Of a DNA stretch of 64,000 nucleotides, positions 43,704 through 53,337 are shown one piece after another. The notes under the pieces are model-generated. The model made no database searches, was not told the DNA's origin, and was given only the letters and a program-made list of their open reading frames with translations. This DNA is from Rhodophyticola sp. CCM32 (GTDB lineage: Bacteria; Pseudomonadota; Alphaproteobacteria; Rhodobacterales; Rhodobacteraceae). Made by a program: the position numbers and the translations under genes. Positions within the stretch are counted from its first letter, which is position 1; each line of letters starts with the position of its first letter. The stretch covers positions 2,232,001-2,296,000 of the forward strand of contig NZ_CP038492.1 in the NCBI RefSeq assembly GCF_004751985.1, given 5' to 3'.

Positions 43704-45020
43704 ATGAACGTTCAGACCTCCCCCACCGAAGGCTTTGCACCGGTCGCCCTGCGCAAACTGGGCGATACCGGCCTGCCCATGGTGATGATGCGGGATATCC
43801 TGCTGAAAACCATATTCCGCAAGAATGTGGAAACCGCGACCGAGATTTCCGAGGCGATCTGCCTGCCGCTGACCCTGACCACGGCGCTGATCGACATGGC
43901 CCGCGATATGGGCCTGCTTCAGGCGACCGGCACGATGCACGCCACATCCGGCTCGGAAATGGGCTTTCAACTGACCGATAACGGCAAGGCCCGCGCCCTT
44001 GATGCGCTTAGCCAGTCGGAATATTACGGCGCGATGCCGGTGCCGCTGGACGATTACAAGGCACAGACCAAACGCCAGTCGATCCGCAACATCCACCTGA
44101 CCCGAGATATGCTTGAGGCCTCGATGGGCCATTTGATTCTGCCCAAAGGCATGATTGATCAGCTTGGGCCCGCCGTGGGATCGGGCCGGTCCGTTCTGCT
44201 CTATGGCCCGCCCGGCAACGGCAAATCCTCGATTGCCGAGGGCATTCGCGCCGCCATGGGCGACACGATCTATATTCCCCGCGCGCTCAGCTATGCCGGT
44301 CAGGTGATCACGCTTTTCGATCCGATTGTGCATACCCCCATCACCGAACCGGACACCGCCAGCGGCGGTTTGCGCAAATCCTCGGCCCGGTTCGACACCC
44401 GCTATCTGCTTTGCAAACGCCCCACGGTGATGACCGGCGGTGAATTGATGCTCAGCATGCTGGACCTGAACTATAACGCGGTCAGCCGCACCTATCAGGC
44501 CAGCCTGCAACTGAAAGCCTCGGGCGGGGTTTTCATCGTCGATGACCTTGGCCGCCAGGAGGAACCGCCCCAGGCGCTGATCAACCGCTGGATTGTGCCG
44601 ATGGAGGTGAATTACGACATCCTCGCCCTGCAATCAGGCGAGAAATTCGAGGTGCCGTTCGACACGCTGGTGATCTTCTCGACCAATTTCCACCCCAATG
44701 AACTGTTCGATCAGGCCGCCCTGCGCCGGATTTTCTTCAAGGTGAAGATCGACGGACCGACGCAGGAGGAATTCCTCAAGGTCTTTGCCATGGTCGCGCG
44801 CAAGAAGAAGATGCCGCTGAACGAGGAGAGCCTCGTCCATATGCTGAAAGTGCGCTACCCGCAGATCAACAATGTCTATGCCAATTACCACGCGAATTTT
44901 CTGATCGACCAGTTGATCGCGATCTGCGAATTCGAGGGGATTCCCTATCAGATGCGCCCCGATCTGATCGACCGCGCCTGGGAAAACATGTATGTCAAAG
45001 AGGAAGCGATTACCCACTGA
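43704..45020 (+). CDS. uncharacterised AAA-type ATPase adjacent to the tad locus
   Basis: A 438-residue soluble protein. Residues 30-110 look like a winged-helix region (TEISEAICLPLTLTTALIDM). The AAA part has Walker A GPPGNGKSS near 170, Walker B GVFIVDDLGRQEEPP near 277 and sensor-like VIFSTNFHP near 325. The second half resembles MoxR-like or IstB-type arrangements only loosely. It has no membrane segment. It follows tadV on the same strand after 145 bases with its own AGAGGG site, so it may belong to the pilus locus as a chaperone or regulator; direct evidence is lacking. Confidence 0.75.
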   Translation: MNVQTSPTEGFAPVALRKLGDTGLPMVMMRDILLKTIFRKNVETATEISEAICLPLTLTTALIDMARDMGLLQATGTMHATSGSEMGFQLTDNGKARALDALSQSEYYGAMPVPLDDYKAQTKRQSIRNIHLTRDMLEASMGHLILPKGMIDQLGPAVGSGRSVLLYGPPGNGKSSIAEGIRAAMGDTIYIPRALSYAGQVITLFDPIVHTPITEPDTASGGLRKSSARFDTRYLLCKRPTVMTGGELMLSMLDLNYNAVSRTYQASLQLKASGGVFIVDDLGRQEEPPQALINRWIVPMEVNYDILALQSGEKFEVPFDTLVIFSTNFHPNELFDQAALRRIFFKVKIDGPTQEEFLKVFAMVARKKKMPLNEESLVHMLKVRYPQINNVYANYHANFLIDQLIAICEFEGIPYQMRPDLIDRAWENMYVKEEAITH

Positions 45021-45065
45021 TCCCGGCCTGTCGCTTTTTGGATTTAAAGGGTTTCGCAACCAAGC

Positions 45066-45106
45066 TGGAAAACGCGCGTTTTCCACAAGGATTTCTCGAG
45101 AAATCC
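45066..45106. repeat. paired-palindrome element, copy 3 (diverged)
   Basis: TGGAAAACGCGCGTTTTCCA (20 bases, perfect) and GGATTTCTCGAGAAATCC (18 bases, perfect) are separated by three bases. The order of the two palindromes is opposite to copies 1 and 2, that is, the element is inverted. It fills most of the gap before the helicase gene. Confidence 0.65.
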
Positions 45107-45211
45107 GGCCCTTCACGATTTCCGCGCGGTTTCATGTAACTGAACCCCCTGATGGCGAGCCGCTTTACGAAAAAGGCTGACCCCGGCCCCCGCGCGCAGT
45201 ATCCCTACCCC

Positions 45212-47623
45212 ATGACAATGCTGCCCCCGGACATCACAGATTGGTTCCGCACCCGAGGGTGGAGCCTCCATTCGCATCAGCAACAGATGCTGGACCTGTC
45301 ATCCGCGCCCTGCCAGTTGCTGATCGCGCCCACCGGCGGCGGCAAGACCATGGCCGGGTTCCTGCCCACGCTGGCGGAACTTGCCGATGGCACGCATCAG
45401 GGCCTGCACACGCTTTACATCTCTCCCCTGAAGGCGCTGGCGGCGGATATCAAACGCAACCTGCGCGCCCCGGTGGAAGATATCGGCCTGCCCATCCGTA
45501 TCGAGGATCGCACCGGCGACACCACCCAGACCCAACGCAAACGGCAACGCGCCGATCCGCCCCATATCCTGCTGACCACGCCGGAAAGTCTTGCGCTGCT
45601 TACGTCATATGAAGATGCGGGCCATATGTTTGCCGGGCTGCAACGGGTCATTGTCGATGAGATTCACGCGCTGGCGGAAAGCAAACGCGGCGATCAGCTG
45701 ATGCTGGCGCTGTCGCGTCTGTCCACCCTGGCACCGGGTCTGCGCCGTGTGGGGCTCAGCGCCACGGTGGAAGACCCGCCCGCCATCGCCCGCATTCTGG
45801 CCCGCCATCCCGATCCCTGCCGGATACTGGAGGCAGATCCCGGCCCCGACCCGGATATCTCGATGCTGGAAACCGACGCCCGCCCGCCCTGGTCCGGCGG
45901 CGGCGGGCGCTATGCGATTCCGGCCGTGCTGGACCAGGTCAAACGCCACAAGACCACCCTGATTTTCCACAACACCCGCGCCCAGGCCGAGATCTTCTTT
46001 CATCATCTCTGGCTGGCCAATGACGACCAACTGCCGATCGGCATCCACCATGGCGCCCTGTCACGTGAACAACGCGAAAAGGTCGAGGCCGCAATGGTCG
46101 CCGGGGATCTGCGCGCCATCGTCTGCACCGGGTCCCTTGATCTGGGCATCGACTGGGGCGATGTGGATCTGGTCATTCAGGTCGGCGCCCCGAAAAACGT
46201 CAAACGGCTGGTCCAGCGGATCGGGCGCGCCAATCACCGCTACAATGCGCCCTCGAAGGCGCTGATGGTCCCTGCCAACCGGTTCGAGGTTATCGAATGC
46301 ATCGCAGCGCTGGAGGCCGCCCGCGACCATGATCTGGATGGAGAGCCGAAAGGCGACGGCCCGCTTGATGTGCTGTGCCAGCATATCCTGATCCGCGCCG
46401 CAGCCGGGCCATTCCTGGCCGATGATCTCTATGAAGAGGTCACCTCGGCCGGGGCCTATGCCAGCCTGCCCCGCGAGAGTTTCGACCGCTGTCTCGATTT
46501 CTGTGCCACGGGGGGGTATGCGCTCAAAGCCTATGATCGCTGGCAGAAACTGGTGCAGCGCCCGGATGGCGCCTGGCAGTTGCGCGACCCCCGCGCCAGC
46601 CGCCAGATCCGCATGAATATCGGCACCATTCTGGCCTCTGACAAACTGAAGGTCCGCCTGAAACACGCAAGGGGCGGCATGCCCCTGGGCGAGGTGGAGG
46701 AGAATTTCGCGGCGAGCCTTGTCAAAGGCGATACGTTTCTGATCGGCGGTCAGATCGTGCGCTATGAGGGCCTGCGCGAGATGACCATCGAGGTCACACG
46801 CAGCCCGTCGGACAGGCCCAAGGTCGCCACCTTCATGGGCAGCAAATTTGCCACCTCCACCCAGTTGTCTGATCGTATTCTGGCAATGTTCCGGCAGGAT
46901 GACTGGCCCGCCCTGCCCCGGCACACCCGTGACTGGCTGGCCCTGCAGCGGCGCGTCTCCCGCCTGCCGGAACGTGATCGGTTGCTGGTCGAAAGCTTCC
47001 CTCATGACGGGCGCGACCATGTCTGCGTCTACGGGTTTGCGGGCAAGAATGCGCAACAGACCCTGGGCCTGCTTCTGACCCAGAGGATGGAGGAAGAAGG
47101 GCTGCACCCGCTTGGTTTCGTCTCCACCGATTACGCCACGCTGATCTGGGGGCTGGACCCGTTGCAGGATGCAGCCCCGTTGTTTTCCCGTGAGACCCTG
47201 ACCCGGACGATGGAAATCTGGCTGTCGGGCAATGCGGTGATGAAACGCACCTTCAAGGGCGCGGCCATCATCGCCGGGCTGATCGATCGCAACATGCCCG
47301 CCGGCAAACGCAAGACCGGCCGGCAGGCAACGTTTTCCACCGATATCCTCTATGACACGCTGCGCAAATATGACCCCGGCCATGTGATGCTGGAAATCAC
47401 CCGGGTCGAGGCGATGCGCGGCATGGTCGATTTCGGGCGCATCGACGCGATGCTGACCCGGATCGGTGATCGCATCGACCATGTGAAACTGCCCCGGCTG
47501 ACCCCGCTGGCCGCGCCCTTGTTTCTTGAGGTCGGCAAAGTGCCGGTGAAAGGACGCGCCGAACACCGCCTGATCGAAGAGGAAGCCGCCCGCCTGCTGA
47601 CGACAGCGGGTTTGCCGCTATAG
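45212..47623 (+). CDS. ligase-associated DEXH-box DNA helicase (Lhr family)
   Basis: An 803-residue superfamily 2 helicase. Motif I is IAPTGGGKTMAGF near 38, motif II VDEIHALAESKRGDQL near 147, motif III VGLSATVEDP near 183, and motif VI VQRIGRANHR near 333. The C-terminal half is the Lhr-core/winged-helix region (MTIEVTRSPSDRP; RVSRLPERDRLLVESFPHDG). The family acts with an ATP-dependent ligase, an exonuclease and PdeM in DNA damage response. PdeM is next; ligase and exonuclease are not here. The start at 45212 is chosen by family N-terminus (ITDWFRTRGW); an in-frame ATG at 45152 is possible. Confidence 0.92.
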   Translation: MTMLPPDITDWFRTRGWSLHSHQQQMLDLSSAPCQLLIAPTGGGKTMAGFLPTLAELADGTHQGLHTLYISPLKALAADIKRNLRAPVEDIGLPIRIEDRTGDTTQTQRKRQRADPPHILLTTPESLALLTSYEDAGHMFAGLQRVIVDEIHALAESKRGDQLMLALSRLSTLAPGLRRVGLSATVEDPPAIARILARHPDPCRILEADPGPDPDISMLETDARPPWSGGGGRYAIPAVLDQVKRHKTTLIFHNTRAQAEIFFHHLWLANDDQLPIGIHHGALSREQREKVEAAMVAGDLRAIVCTGSLDLGIDWGDVDLVIQVGAPKNVKRLVQRIGRANHRYNAPSKALMVPANRFEVIECIAALEAARDHDLDGEPKGDGPLDVLCQHILIRAAAGPFLADDLYEEVTSAGAYASLPRESFDRCLDFCATGGYALKAYDRWQKLVQRPDGAWQLRDPRASRQIRMNIGTILASDKLKVRLKHARGGMPLGEVEENFAASLVKGDTFLIGGQIVRYEGLREMTIEVTRSPSDRPKVATFMGSKFATSTQLSDRILAMFRQDDWPALPRHTRDWLALQRRVSRLPERDRLLVESFPHDGRDHVCVYGFAGKNAQQTLGLLLTQRMEEEGLHPLGFVSTDYATLIWGLDPLQDAAPLFSRETLTRTMEIWLSGNAVMKRTFKGAAIIAGLIDRNMPAGKRKTGRQATFSTDILYDTLRKYDPGHVMLEITRVEAMRGMVDFGRIDAMLTRIGDRIDHVKLPRLTPLAAPLFLEVGKVPVKGRAEHRLIEEEAARLLTTAGLPL

Positions 47624-47697
47624 GCGGCGTCCCTCTAATCTGCAACACATAGACACAACGCAGAGGGCAGCGCCCGAACCGAGGGGTGGGCGAGAAG

Positions 47698-47782
47698 CGC
47701 CCGCCCCGTGGGGTCGGTGCGGGCGCTGCCCGGCGGTGCCGCCGGGCAGGTGGGTGATGCGGGGTGGCGAAGAATTTCAGGC
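47698..47782 (-). repeat. GC-rich hairpin repeat, copy 1
   Basis: On the minus strand this reads GCCTGAAATTCTTCGCCACC to CGCCCGCCCCG... and matches 49904-49987 on the plus strand over about 85 bases with few changes. Its core is the hairpin GCCCGGCGG...CCGCCGGGC. The gap between helicase and pdeM holds nothing else. Confidence 0.7.
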
Positions 47783-47913
47783 CAAAGCAATAAGGGTTTT
47801 GCAAAACCTGAAAAGCTCCTCCCGCCCTGCATATCCATACAAACAAGATGTGAAATCAGCCAGATCCGCCATCAGGCTTGCAACGCCCGGCCCGTCATGC
47901 CATCGAACGAAAC

Positions 47914-48576
47914 ATGAACGGCCACACCTTCACCTTCTTCGGCGCGGCCCTGACCGCCCTGCCATCTGGCGCGCTCTGGTGGCGGGAGGAAAGGCTGCTC
48001 TGCGTTTCCGATCTGCATCTGGGCAAATCGGAACGGATGGCGCGGCGCGGTGGCCCGATCCTGCCGCCTTATGAGGTGCAGGACACATTGATGCGTCTTG
48101 AACGGGATCTGGCCGCCACGACCCCCGAATGTGTCATTTGTCTGGGCGACAGCTTTGATGACCTGACCGCCGCACAGGCCCTGCAGGATGAGATGATCAC
48201 CTGGCTGGCCACCCTCATGGCCGGGCGGCGCTGGATCTGGATTGAAGGCAATCATGATGCCGGGCCGGTTGATCTGGGCGGCACCCATCTGGCCAGCCAC
48301 CGGACCGGTCCACTGACCTTCCGACATATTGCCAAGCCCGGTGCCAGCGCCGAAATCTCGGGCCATTATCATCCCAAGGCGCAGCTTCCCACCCGCGCCA
48401 GGCGGATCACCCGGCCCTGTTTCCTGCTGGATCAGGCGCGGCTGATCCTACCCGCCTATGGCACCTATACCGGGGGGTTGCGCAGCAGCGATCCGGCGCT
48501 GTCGGGACTGATGGCCGCAGATGCACAGGCCATTCTGCTGACCGATCCGCCGCTTTGCGTGCCAATGCCCCGTTAA
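47914..48576 (+). CDS. pdeM: ligase-associated DNA damage response endonuclease PdeM
   Basis: A 220-residue calcineurin-like metallophosphoesterase. The two-metal motifs are SDLHLGK near 34, GDSFDD near 75, EGNHD near 109 and SGHYHPK near 146. PdeM is known from operons with the DEXH ligase-associated helicase, matching the gene 290 bases upstream. It probably trims or cuts DNA ends during repair. The start at 47914 fits the family length. The last four bases overlap the convergent LytTR gene. Confidence 0.9.
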   Translation: MNGHTFTFFGAALTALPSGALWWREERLLCVSDLHLGKSERMARRGGPILPPYEVQDTLMRLERDLAATTPECVICLGDSFDDLTAAQALQDEMITWLATLMAGRRWIWIEGNHDAGPVDLGGTHLASHRTGPLTFRHIAKPGASAEISGHYHPKAQLPTRARRITRPCFLLDQARLILPAYGTYTGGLRSSDPALSGLMAADAQAILLTDPPLCVPMPR

Positions 48577-49346
48577 AGCGGAATGCCGCGATCAATCAGC
48601 GCGTCCTGATAGCCCTGGCTGACGGGCAGGCGAATGCCCTGCGACAGAATGATGAATGTGCGCCGGCCCTTCTGCTCCACCCCTGAAATTGCATTCAGCG
48701 CCACCCAATGCGACCTGTGAATGCGCACCCCGTCATATCCGTCAAGCTCGTCCATCGCGTCAGAGAAGCGCAGCAAAAGACGGTCTTCCCCCTGGCTGGT
48801 GACCACTTCCAGATAATGGCCATCGGCGGAAATATGCATCAGATCGCGGCCCAGTTCCGGCGGCAGGCGGCGCAGAAACGCAACCTCCTCTGCCGCATCG
48901 GATGCGTTGTCTGCTGCGCTGTCTTCGCTTTCCTGTTCCAGATACATCCGGATCAGAACCAGTGTCAGGCAAATCATCAAAACCACAATCATATGCGCAA
49001 ATATGCTTGGTAGGCTTTCGCTCGGAACGCCATAGACGAAATGATTATACGCCCAGATCAACATGCCCAGAACGACAGCCATGATCCCGCTGCTCAGCAG
49101 GTCGACCGCAAAGGATTTTGCCGGAAAGACCTGTTGAACCATTGCCTTGATCCCGCCCGCAAACAGAATCGAGACGCCAATCAACCCGCCCCAATAGATA
49201 CCGCGATCCAGAAGCGACATGGCGGAATAGGTTCCGAACGGTCCAAGCAGAGTTGCCAGAACACTTGCCGCAACCCAGACTGAAAACGATGATGATCCAA
49301 ACCGGTGGATGAAAGCCACACGCAGATCAGAGGAATTGGTCTGCAT
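48573..49346 (-). CDS. membrane-bound LytTR-type transcriptional regulator
   Basis: A 257-residue protein. Four hydrophobic segments at about 20-42, 50-68, 82-102 and 118-138 form a membrane domain, followed by an acidic linker. The C-terminal LytTR DNA-binding domain is at about 160-255 (LMHISADGHYLEVVTSQGED; VRIHRSHWVALNAISGVEQK). No receiver or kinase domain is present, so it probably senses a signal in or near the membrane and binds DNA directly. The start at 49346 is the first ATG; the longer frame begins with TTG. It is divergent from the thioesterase gene, a possible target. Confidence 0.83.
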   Translation of the reverse strand: MQTNSSDLRVAFIHRFGSSSFSVWVAASVLATLLGPFGTYSAMSLLDRGIYWGGLIGVSILFAGGIKAMVQQVFPAKSFAVDLLSSGIMAVVLGMLIWAYNHFVYGVPSESLPSIFAHMIVVLMICLTLVLIRMYLEQESEDSAADNASDAAEEVAFLRRLPPELGRDLMHISADGHYLEVVTSQGEDRLLLRFSDAMDELDGYDGVRIHRSHWVALNAISGVEQKGRRTFIILSQGIRLPVSQGYQDALIDRGIPL

Positions 49347-49456
49347 TTGCCCCAAGCTGTTACATCTTCACATTACGGAGATTTTACCTCCCCCGATAAA
49401 TGATGATACGATAAAATCAGGACCTGGCTAGGCATTTGAGAAAAAAAGGCGAAAAT

Positions 49457-49873
49457 GTGACAGGTATAACTGATGCACGCATCAGGGATAGTTTTGCGCG
49501 GCAGGGGTTGATGGACAGCTTTGGCGCGCGTCTTGAACAGGTTTCTTCCGGGCGTGTCCTTCTCTCTGCTCCGATCACCGCCGCAAGCTCGCAACAGCAC
49601 GGGTTTGCCCATGCGGGCCTGACCTTCGCGCTTGGCGACAGCGCGTCGGGCTATGCCGCGCTGACCCAGATGGCCGAGGGCGCCGAAGTGATGACAGTTG
49701 AGATGAAGATCAACCTGATTGCGCCGGGTGACGGTTTGCGGCTTTGGGCCCATGGTGAGGTTGTGAAACCCGGGCGTCGGCTGTTTGTCACCCGCTGCAC
49801 GGTCGAGGTTGAACGCCCCGATGGCAGCCGCCGGGATGTGGCCCTGTTGCAGGGCACGATGATCCCGGTCTGA
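49457..49873 (+). CDS. PaaI-family hot-dog thioesterase
   Basis: A 138-residue hotdog protein. The PaaI signature GFAHAGLTFALGDSASGYAA includes the conserved His-Gly and Asp; the following strands EVMTVEMKINLIAPGDG and LFVTRCTVEVER are typical. It hydrolyses acyl-CoA thioesters, perhaps phenylacetyl-CoA-type or medium-chain compounds; paa genes are not nearby. The GTG at 49457 is chosen since AAGG lies 7 bases upstream; a TTG seven codons earlier is the alternative. Confidence 0.83.
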   Translation: MTGITDARIRDSFARQGLMDSFGARLEQVSSGRVLLSAPITAASSQQHGFAHAGLTFALGDSASGYAALTQMAEGAEVMTVEMKINLIAPGDGLRLWAHGEVVKPGRRLFVTRCTVEVERPDGSRRDVALLQGTMIPV

Positions 49874-49903
49874 ACAGCACGGCGCGGTTTTTCTATAGTT
49901 TCC

Positions 49904-49987
49904 GCCTGAAATCCTTCACCACCCCGCACCACCCTCCCGCCCGGCAGCACCGCCGGGCAGCGCCCGACCGACCCCATGGGGCGGGCG
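49904..49987 (+). repeat. GC-rich hairpin repeat, copy 2 (inverted relative to copy 1)
   Basis: GCCTGAAATCCTTCACCACC through GCACCGCCGGGCAGCGCCCG to GGGGCGGGCG matches the reverse complement of 47698-47782. The two copies bracket pdeM, the LytTR gene and the thioesterase gene. Confidence 0.7.
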
Positions 49988-50057
49988 ATGCCCTCCGCAC
50001 AATCTATATATGATTCAGAATTTCAATCCGGCGCTATAAGCAGCAACCGCACGCGGC

Positions 50058-50957
50058 TCAGGCGGTCAGCCCTTCGGGTTCAGGCAAGCCGTTTGCGCGG
50101 CAACAGGCAGTGACCGTATTGGCCAGAAGGCAGGCAATGGTCATCGGGCCCACCCCCCCCGGCACCGGTGTGATCGCGCCCGCAACCGCCGAAGCGCTGG
50201 CGAAATCCACATCCCCGACCAGCTTTGTTTTCCCCGGCTTTTCGGGATGCGGGATGCGGTTGACACCCACGTCAATGACGGTTGCGCCCGGTTTCACCCA
50301 GTCGCCCGGCACCATTTCCGGGCGCCCGACCGCAGCAACCAGAATATCCGCCCCGCGACACACATCCGCCAGATCTTTGGTGCGCGAATGGGCGATGGTG
50401 ACCGTGCAGCTTTCCCCAAGCAGCAATTGCGCCATGGGTTTGCCGACAATGTTGGACCGGCCCACAACCACCGCGTTCAGACCGGAAAGCGACCCGTGAT
50501 GATCGCGCAGCATCATCAGACAACCCAGCGGCGTGCAGGGCACCATGGATTTCTGTCCGGTCCCCAACAGGCCCACATTGGAAATATGAAAGCCGTCCAC
50601 ATCCTTTGCCGGGGATATCCTGTTGATAACCTCTGCACTGTCCACATGATCCGGCAGCGGTAACTGCACGAGAATGCCGTGAACTTCCGGATCGGCGTTC
50701 AGCTGATCCACAAGGCTGAGGATATCTTTCTGGGACGTCGCCACATCCAGTTTATGTTCGAAACTGGCCATACCGGCCTCGGCGGTCTGCTTGCCCTTGT
50801 TGCGCACATAGACCTGGCTGGCCGGGTCCTCGCCCACCAGAACCACCGCCAGCCCCGGCGTCAGATCATGATCGGATTTCAAAGCCGCCACATGGGTCGC
50901 AACCCTGGCCCGTACCGTCGCGGCAAAGGCTTTCCCGTCTATGATCGTCGCCGTCAT
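50058..50957 (-). CDS. folD: methylenetetrahydrofolate dehydrogenase / methenyltetrahydrofolate cyclohydrolase
   Basis: A 299-residue bifunctional enzyme. The folate site has [14 protein letters not shown] with the catalytic Lys near 56 and [11 protein letters not shown] near 95. The NAD(P) loop is [13 protein letters not shown] near 163, and the C-terminal signature [11 protein letters not shown] is present near 272. It interconverts methylene-, methenyl- and formyl-tetrahydrofolate. It follows fhs by about 70 bases on the same strand, so the two carry out consecutive steps of C1 folate metabolism. Confidence 0.96.
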   Translation of the reverse strand: MTATIIDGKAFAATVRARVATHVAALKSDHDLTPGLAVVLVGEDPASQVYVRNKGKQTAEAGMASFEHKLDVATSQKDILSLVDQLNADPEVHGILVQLPLPDHVDSAEVINRISPAKDVDGFHISNVGLLGTGQKSMVPCTPLGCLMMLRDHHGSLSGLNAVVVGRSNIVGKPMAQLLLGESCTVTIAHSRTKDLADVCRGADILVAAVGRPEMVPGDWVKPGATVIDVGVNRIPHPEKPGKTKLVGDVDFASASAVAGAITPVPGGVGPMTIACLLANTVTACCRANGLPEPEGLTA

Positions 50958-51029
50958 CGCATCACCCTTTCACAGAATCCCGTCGGCGGGACGCATAAAT
51001 CTTCTATAAGTTTATTCCGGCATGCAGTC

Positions 51030-52706
51030 TCAGAACAGGCCTTCGATATTCCCTGCCGCGTTCAGCATGATCTGTTCGGCCGAGGGCACACGCGGCAGGC
51101 CGGGCATGGTCATGATCTCTCCGCAGATGGCAACGATAAACCCGGCCCCGGCAGACAGGCGCACCTCACGCACGGGGATGGTAAAGCCCGTAGGCGCACC
51201 GCGCGCGCCCGGATCGGTGGTAAAGGAATACTGCGTCTTGGCCATGCAGACCGGCAGATTGCCATATCCTGCCTCTTCCCAGGTTTTCAACTGCGCCCGG
51301 ATCTTGCTGTCGGCCACCACACCATCGGCATGGTAGATTGACGTGGCAATGGTTTCGATCTTTTCAAACAGCGGCATCTCATCGGGATAGATCGGCGCGA
51401 AACCGGCGGCATCGCTTTCTGCGATTTCAACCACTTTATGGGCCAGCGCCTCGGTCCCGGCAGAGCCATCGGCCCAATGCTTGCACAGCACAGCCTCGGA
51501 ACCCTGCGTGGCGACATAGGCCTGCACGGCGGCGATCTCGGCCTCGCTGTCTCCGGCAAAATGGTTGATCGCAACCACCACCGGCACCCCGAAGGATGTG
51601 ACATTGCCGATATGACGGCCCAGATTGGCGCAACCCGCCTCAACCGCCGCCACATTTTCGGCGGCCAGATCGGCTTTGGCAACGCCGCCATTCATTTTCA
51701 TCGCCCGAACCGTGGCAACAATCACAACCGCATCCGGTGCAATGCCAGCCTTCCGGCATTTGATATTCATGAATTTCTCGGCCCCCAGATCGGCGCCGAA
51801 CCCGGCCTCGGTCACCACGTAATCGGCCAGTTTCAACGCCGTGGTTGTGGCAATCACCGAATTGCAGCCATGGGCGATATTGGCAAACGGCCCGCCATGG
51901 ACAAAGGCGGGGTTGTTTTCCAGTGTCTGCACCAGATTGGGCTGCATCGCGTCTTTCAGCAATACCGTCATCGCGCCATCGGCCTTGATATCACGGGCAT
52001 AGATCGGTTTGCGCGCGCGGGTATAGGCGACGATGATATCGCCCAGACGTTTCTGCAAATCCTCCAGCCCCGTGGCCAGACAGAGGATCGCCATCACCTC
52101 CGAGGCGACCGTGATGTCAAACCCGGTCTGCCGTGGGAACCCGTTGGCCACGCCGCCAAGCGAGGTGACCGTATCGCGCAGCGCCCGGTCATTCATGTCA
52201 AGCACCCGGCGCCAGACCACGCGACGCTCGTCGATCTCAAGCGCATTGCCCCAATAGATGTGGTTGTCGATCATCGCGGACAGCAGGTTATGGGCGCTGG
52301 TGATCGCATGGAAATCGCCGGTGAAATGCAGGTTCATCTCCTCCATCGGCACCACCTGGGCATAGCCGCCCCCGGCTGCCCCGCCCTTCATGCCGAAACA
52401 GGGCCCAAGCGAGGCTTCGCGGATACAGATCGCGGCATTCTTGCCGATCCGGTTCAACCCGTCGCCAAGCCCCACAGTGGTGGTGGTCTTGCCCTCGCCC
52501 GCAGGGGTCGGGTTGATCGCGGTCACCAGGATCAACCTGCCGTCTTTGCGGGCCTGCACCCCGTCGATGAATGACTGGCTGATCTTGGCCTTGTCATGAC
52601 CATAGGGCAGCAGGTCCTCGGCCGGGATGCCAAGCTTCGACCCGATCTCCTGAATCGGGCGCTTGTTGGCTTCGCGGGCAATCTCGATGTCGGTTTTGAA
52701 GGCCAT
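51030..52706 (-). CDS. fhs: formate--tetrahydrofolate ligase
   Basis: A 558-residue ATP-dependent enzyme making 10-formyl-tetrahydrofolate from formate. The P-loop is [14 protein letters not shown] near 67, followed by [20 protein letters not shown] and [20 protein letters not shown]. Length and motifs are standard. In marine Rhodobacteraceae, fhs with folD commonly oxidises C1 units from DMSP, glycine betaine or methylamines; that use here is inference from context. First gene of the fhs-folD pair. Confidence 0.97.
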   Translation of the reverse strand: MAFKTDIEIAREANKRPIQEIGSKLGIPAEDLLPYGHDKAKISQSFIDGVQARKDGRLILVTAINPTPAGEGKTTTTVGLGDGLNRIGKNAAICIREASLGPCFGMKGGAAGGGYAQVVPMEEMNLHFTGDFHAITSAHNLLSAMIDNHIYWGNALEIDERRVVWRRVLDMNDRALRDTVTSLGGVANGFPRQTGFDITVASEVMAILCLATGLEDLQKRLGDIIVAYTRARKPIYARDIKADGAMTVLLKDAMQPNLVQTLENNPAFVHGGPFANIAHGCNSVIATTTALKLADYVVTEAGFGADLGAEKFMNIKCRKAGIAPDAVVIVATVRAMKMNGGVAKADLAAENVAAVEAGCANLGRHIGNVTSFGVPVVVAINHFAGDSEAEIAAVQAYVATQGSEAVLCKHWADGSAGTEALAHKVVEIAESDAAGFAPIYPDEMPLFEKIETIATSIYHADGVVADSKIRAQLKTWEEAGYGNLPVCMAKTQYSFTTDPGARGAPTGFTIPVREVRLSAGAGFIVAICGEIMTMPGLPRVPSAEQIMLNAAGNIEGLF

Positions 52707-53034
52707 GATATGGGTTCCCTGCGGCGGTCTCTATACGTGTCCCTTTCGCCTATAACGCCTCTGTTTCATATGCACAGGGGCATTTCCGACATTTTCGCCC
52801 CTGCTGCCGTCAGATTTTCAGGTTACTCTGGTCAAGCGCCTGTCTTTCCTGGCCTTATGCTTCATGAGTCCAGTCACGATAAAAGATGATGGCACAGTGT
52901 CGGGCGGCGTGCCCGCATCTGCCCGCACAGCCCCACAACCCATCACCGCAGCAGATCAACCCGGCAATGCAAATTTGAACCCGCCTGCGCCCGGACCCGA
53001 CACATCCCTGAACAATCCTTTCAGGAAGCATGCC
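52707..53034. other. intergenic region upstream of fhs and of the small exported protein
   Basis: About 328 bases between divergent genes. The right half contains an open frame leading into the next gene that lacks coding character. I see no clear hairpin, repeat or promoter box, although both promoters should be here. Confidence 0.4.
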
Positions 53035-53316
53035 ATGCGCCGCCTCATCCCACTGATTTGCACCATCGGCCAACTGGCCTTTACCGGCCCGGCCATCGCA
53101 CAGAATTTCGGCTTCGGGATCGGGGTGTCCGACGGCCCGGTCTCGTTAAGCCTTCATACCGCCGCCCCACGCAGCAACCGCAGCTGCGAGGTCAGGATCG
53201 TGCCCACCGGTGGAGAGGTCCGCCTGCGCCGGGGCATGGTGGTGGAACATATCGCCTGCACCGATGCCAATTGCACAGACCAGCAGGTCATCATCTGCCC
53301 GGCACGGCGGCGATAA
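53035..53316 (+). CDS. small exported protein, unknown function
   Basis: A 93-residue protein with a signal peptide (MRRLIPLICTIGQLAFTGPAIA, cut after AIA) and a 71-residue mature part containing four Cys (SCEVRI, HIACTDANCTD, IICP), so two disulfides are possible. The family is not recognised. AGGAAG precedes the ATG at 53035. It is convergent with the DUF5665 gene. Periplasmic location follows from the signal. Confidence 0.7.
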   Translation: MRRLIPLICTIGQLAFTGPAIAQNFGFGIGVSDGPVSLSLHTAAPRSNRSCEVRIVPTGGEVRLRRGMVVEHIACTDANCTDQQVIICPARRR

Positions 53317-53337
53317 CGACACGCGTGCCCGGACGGG

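Noticed and set aside
46061..47566. 501-codon frame antisense to the helicase gene
   Set aside because: It is entirely inside a gene with all helicase motifs; composition is typical of a shadow frame.
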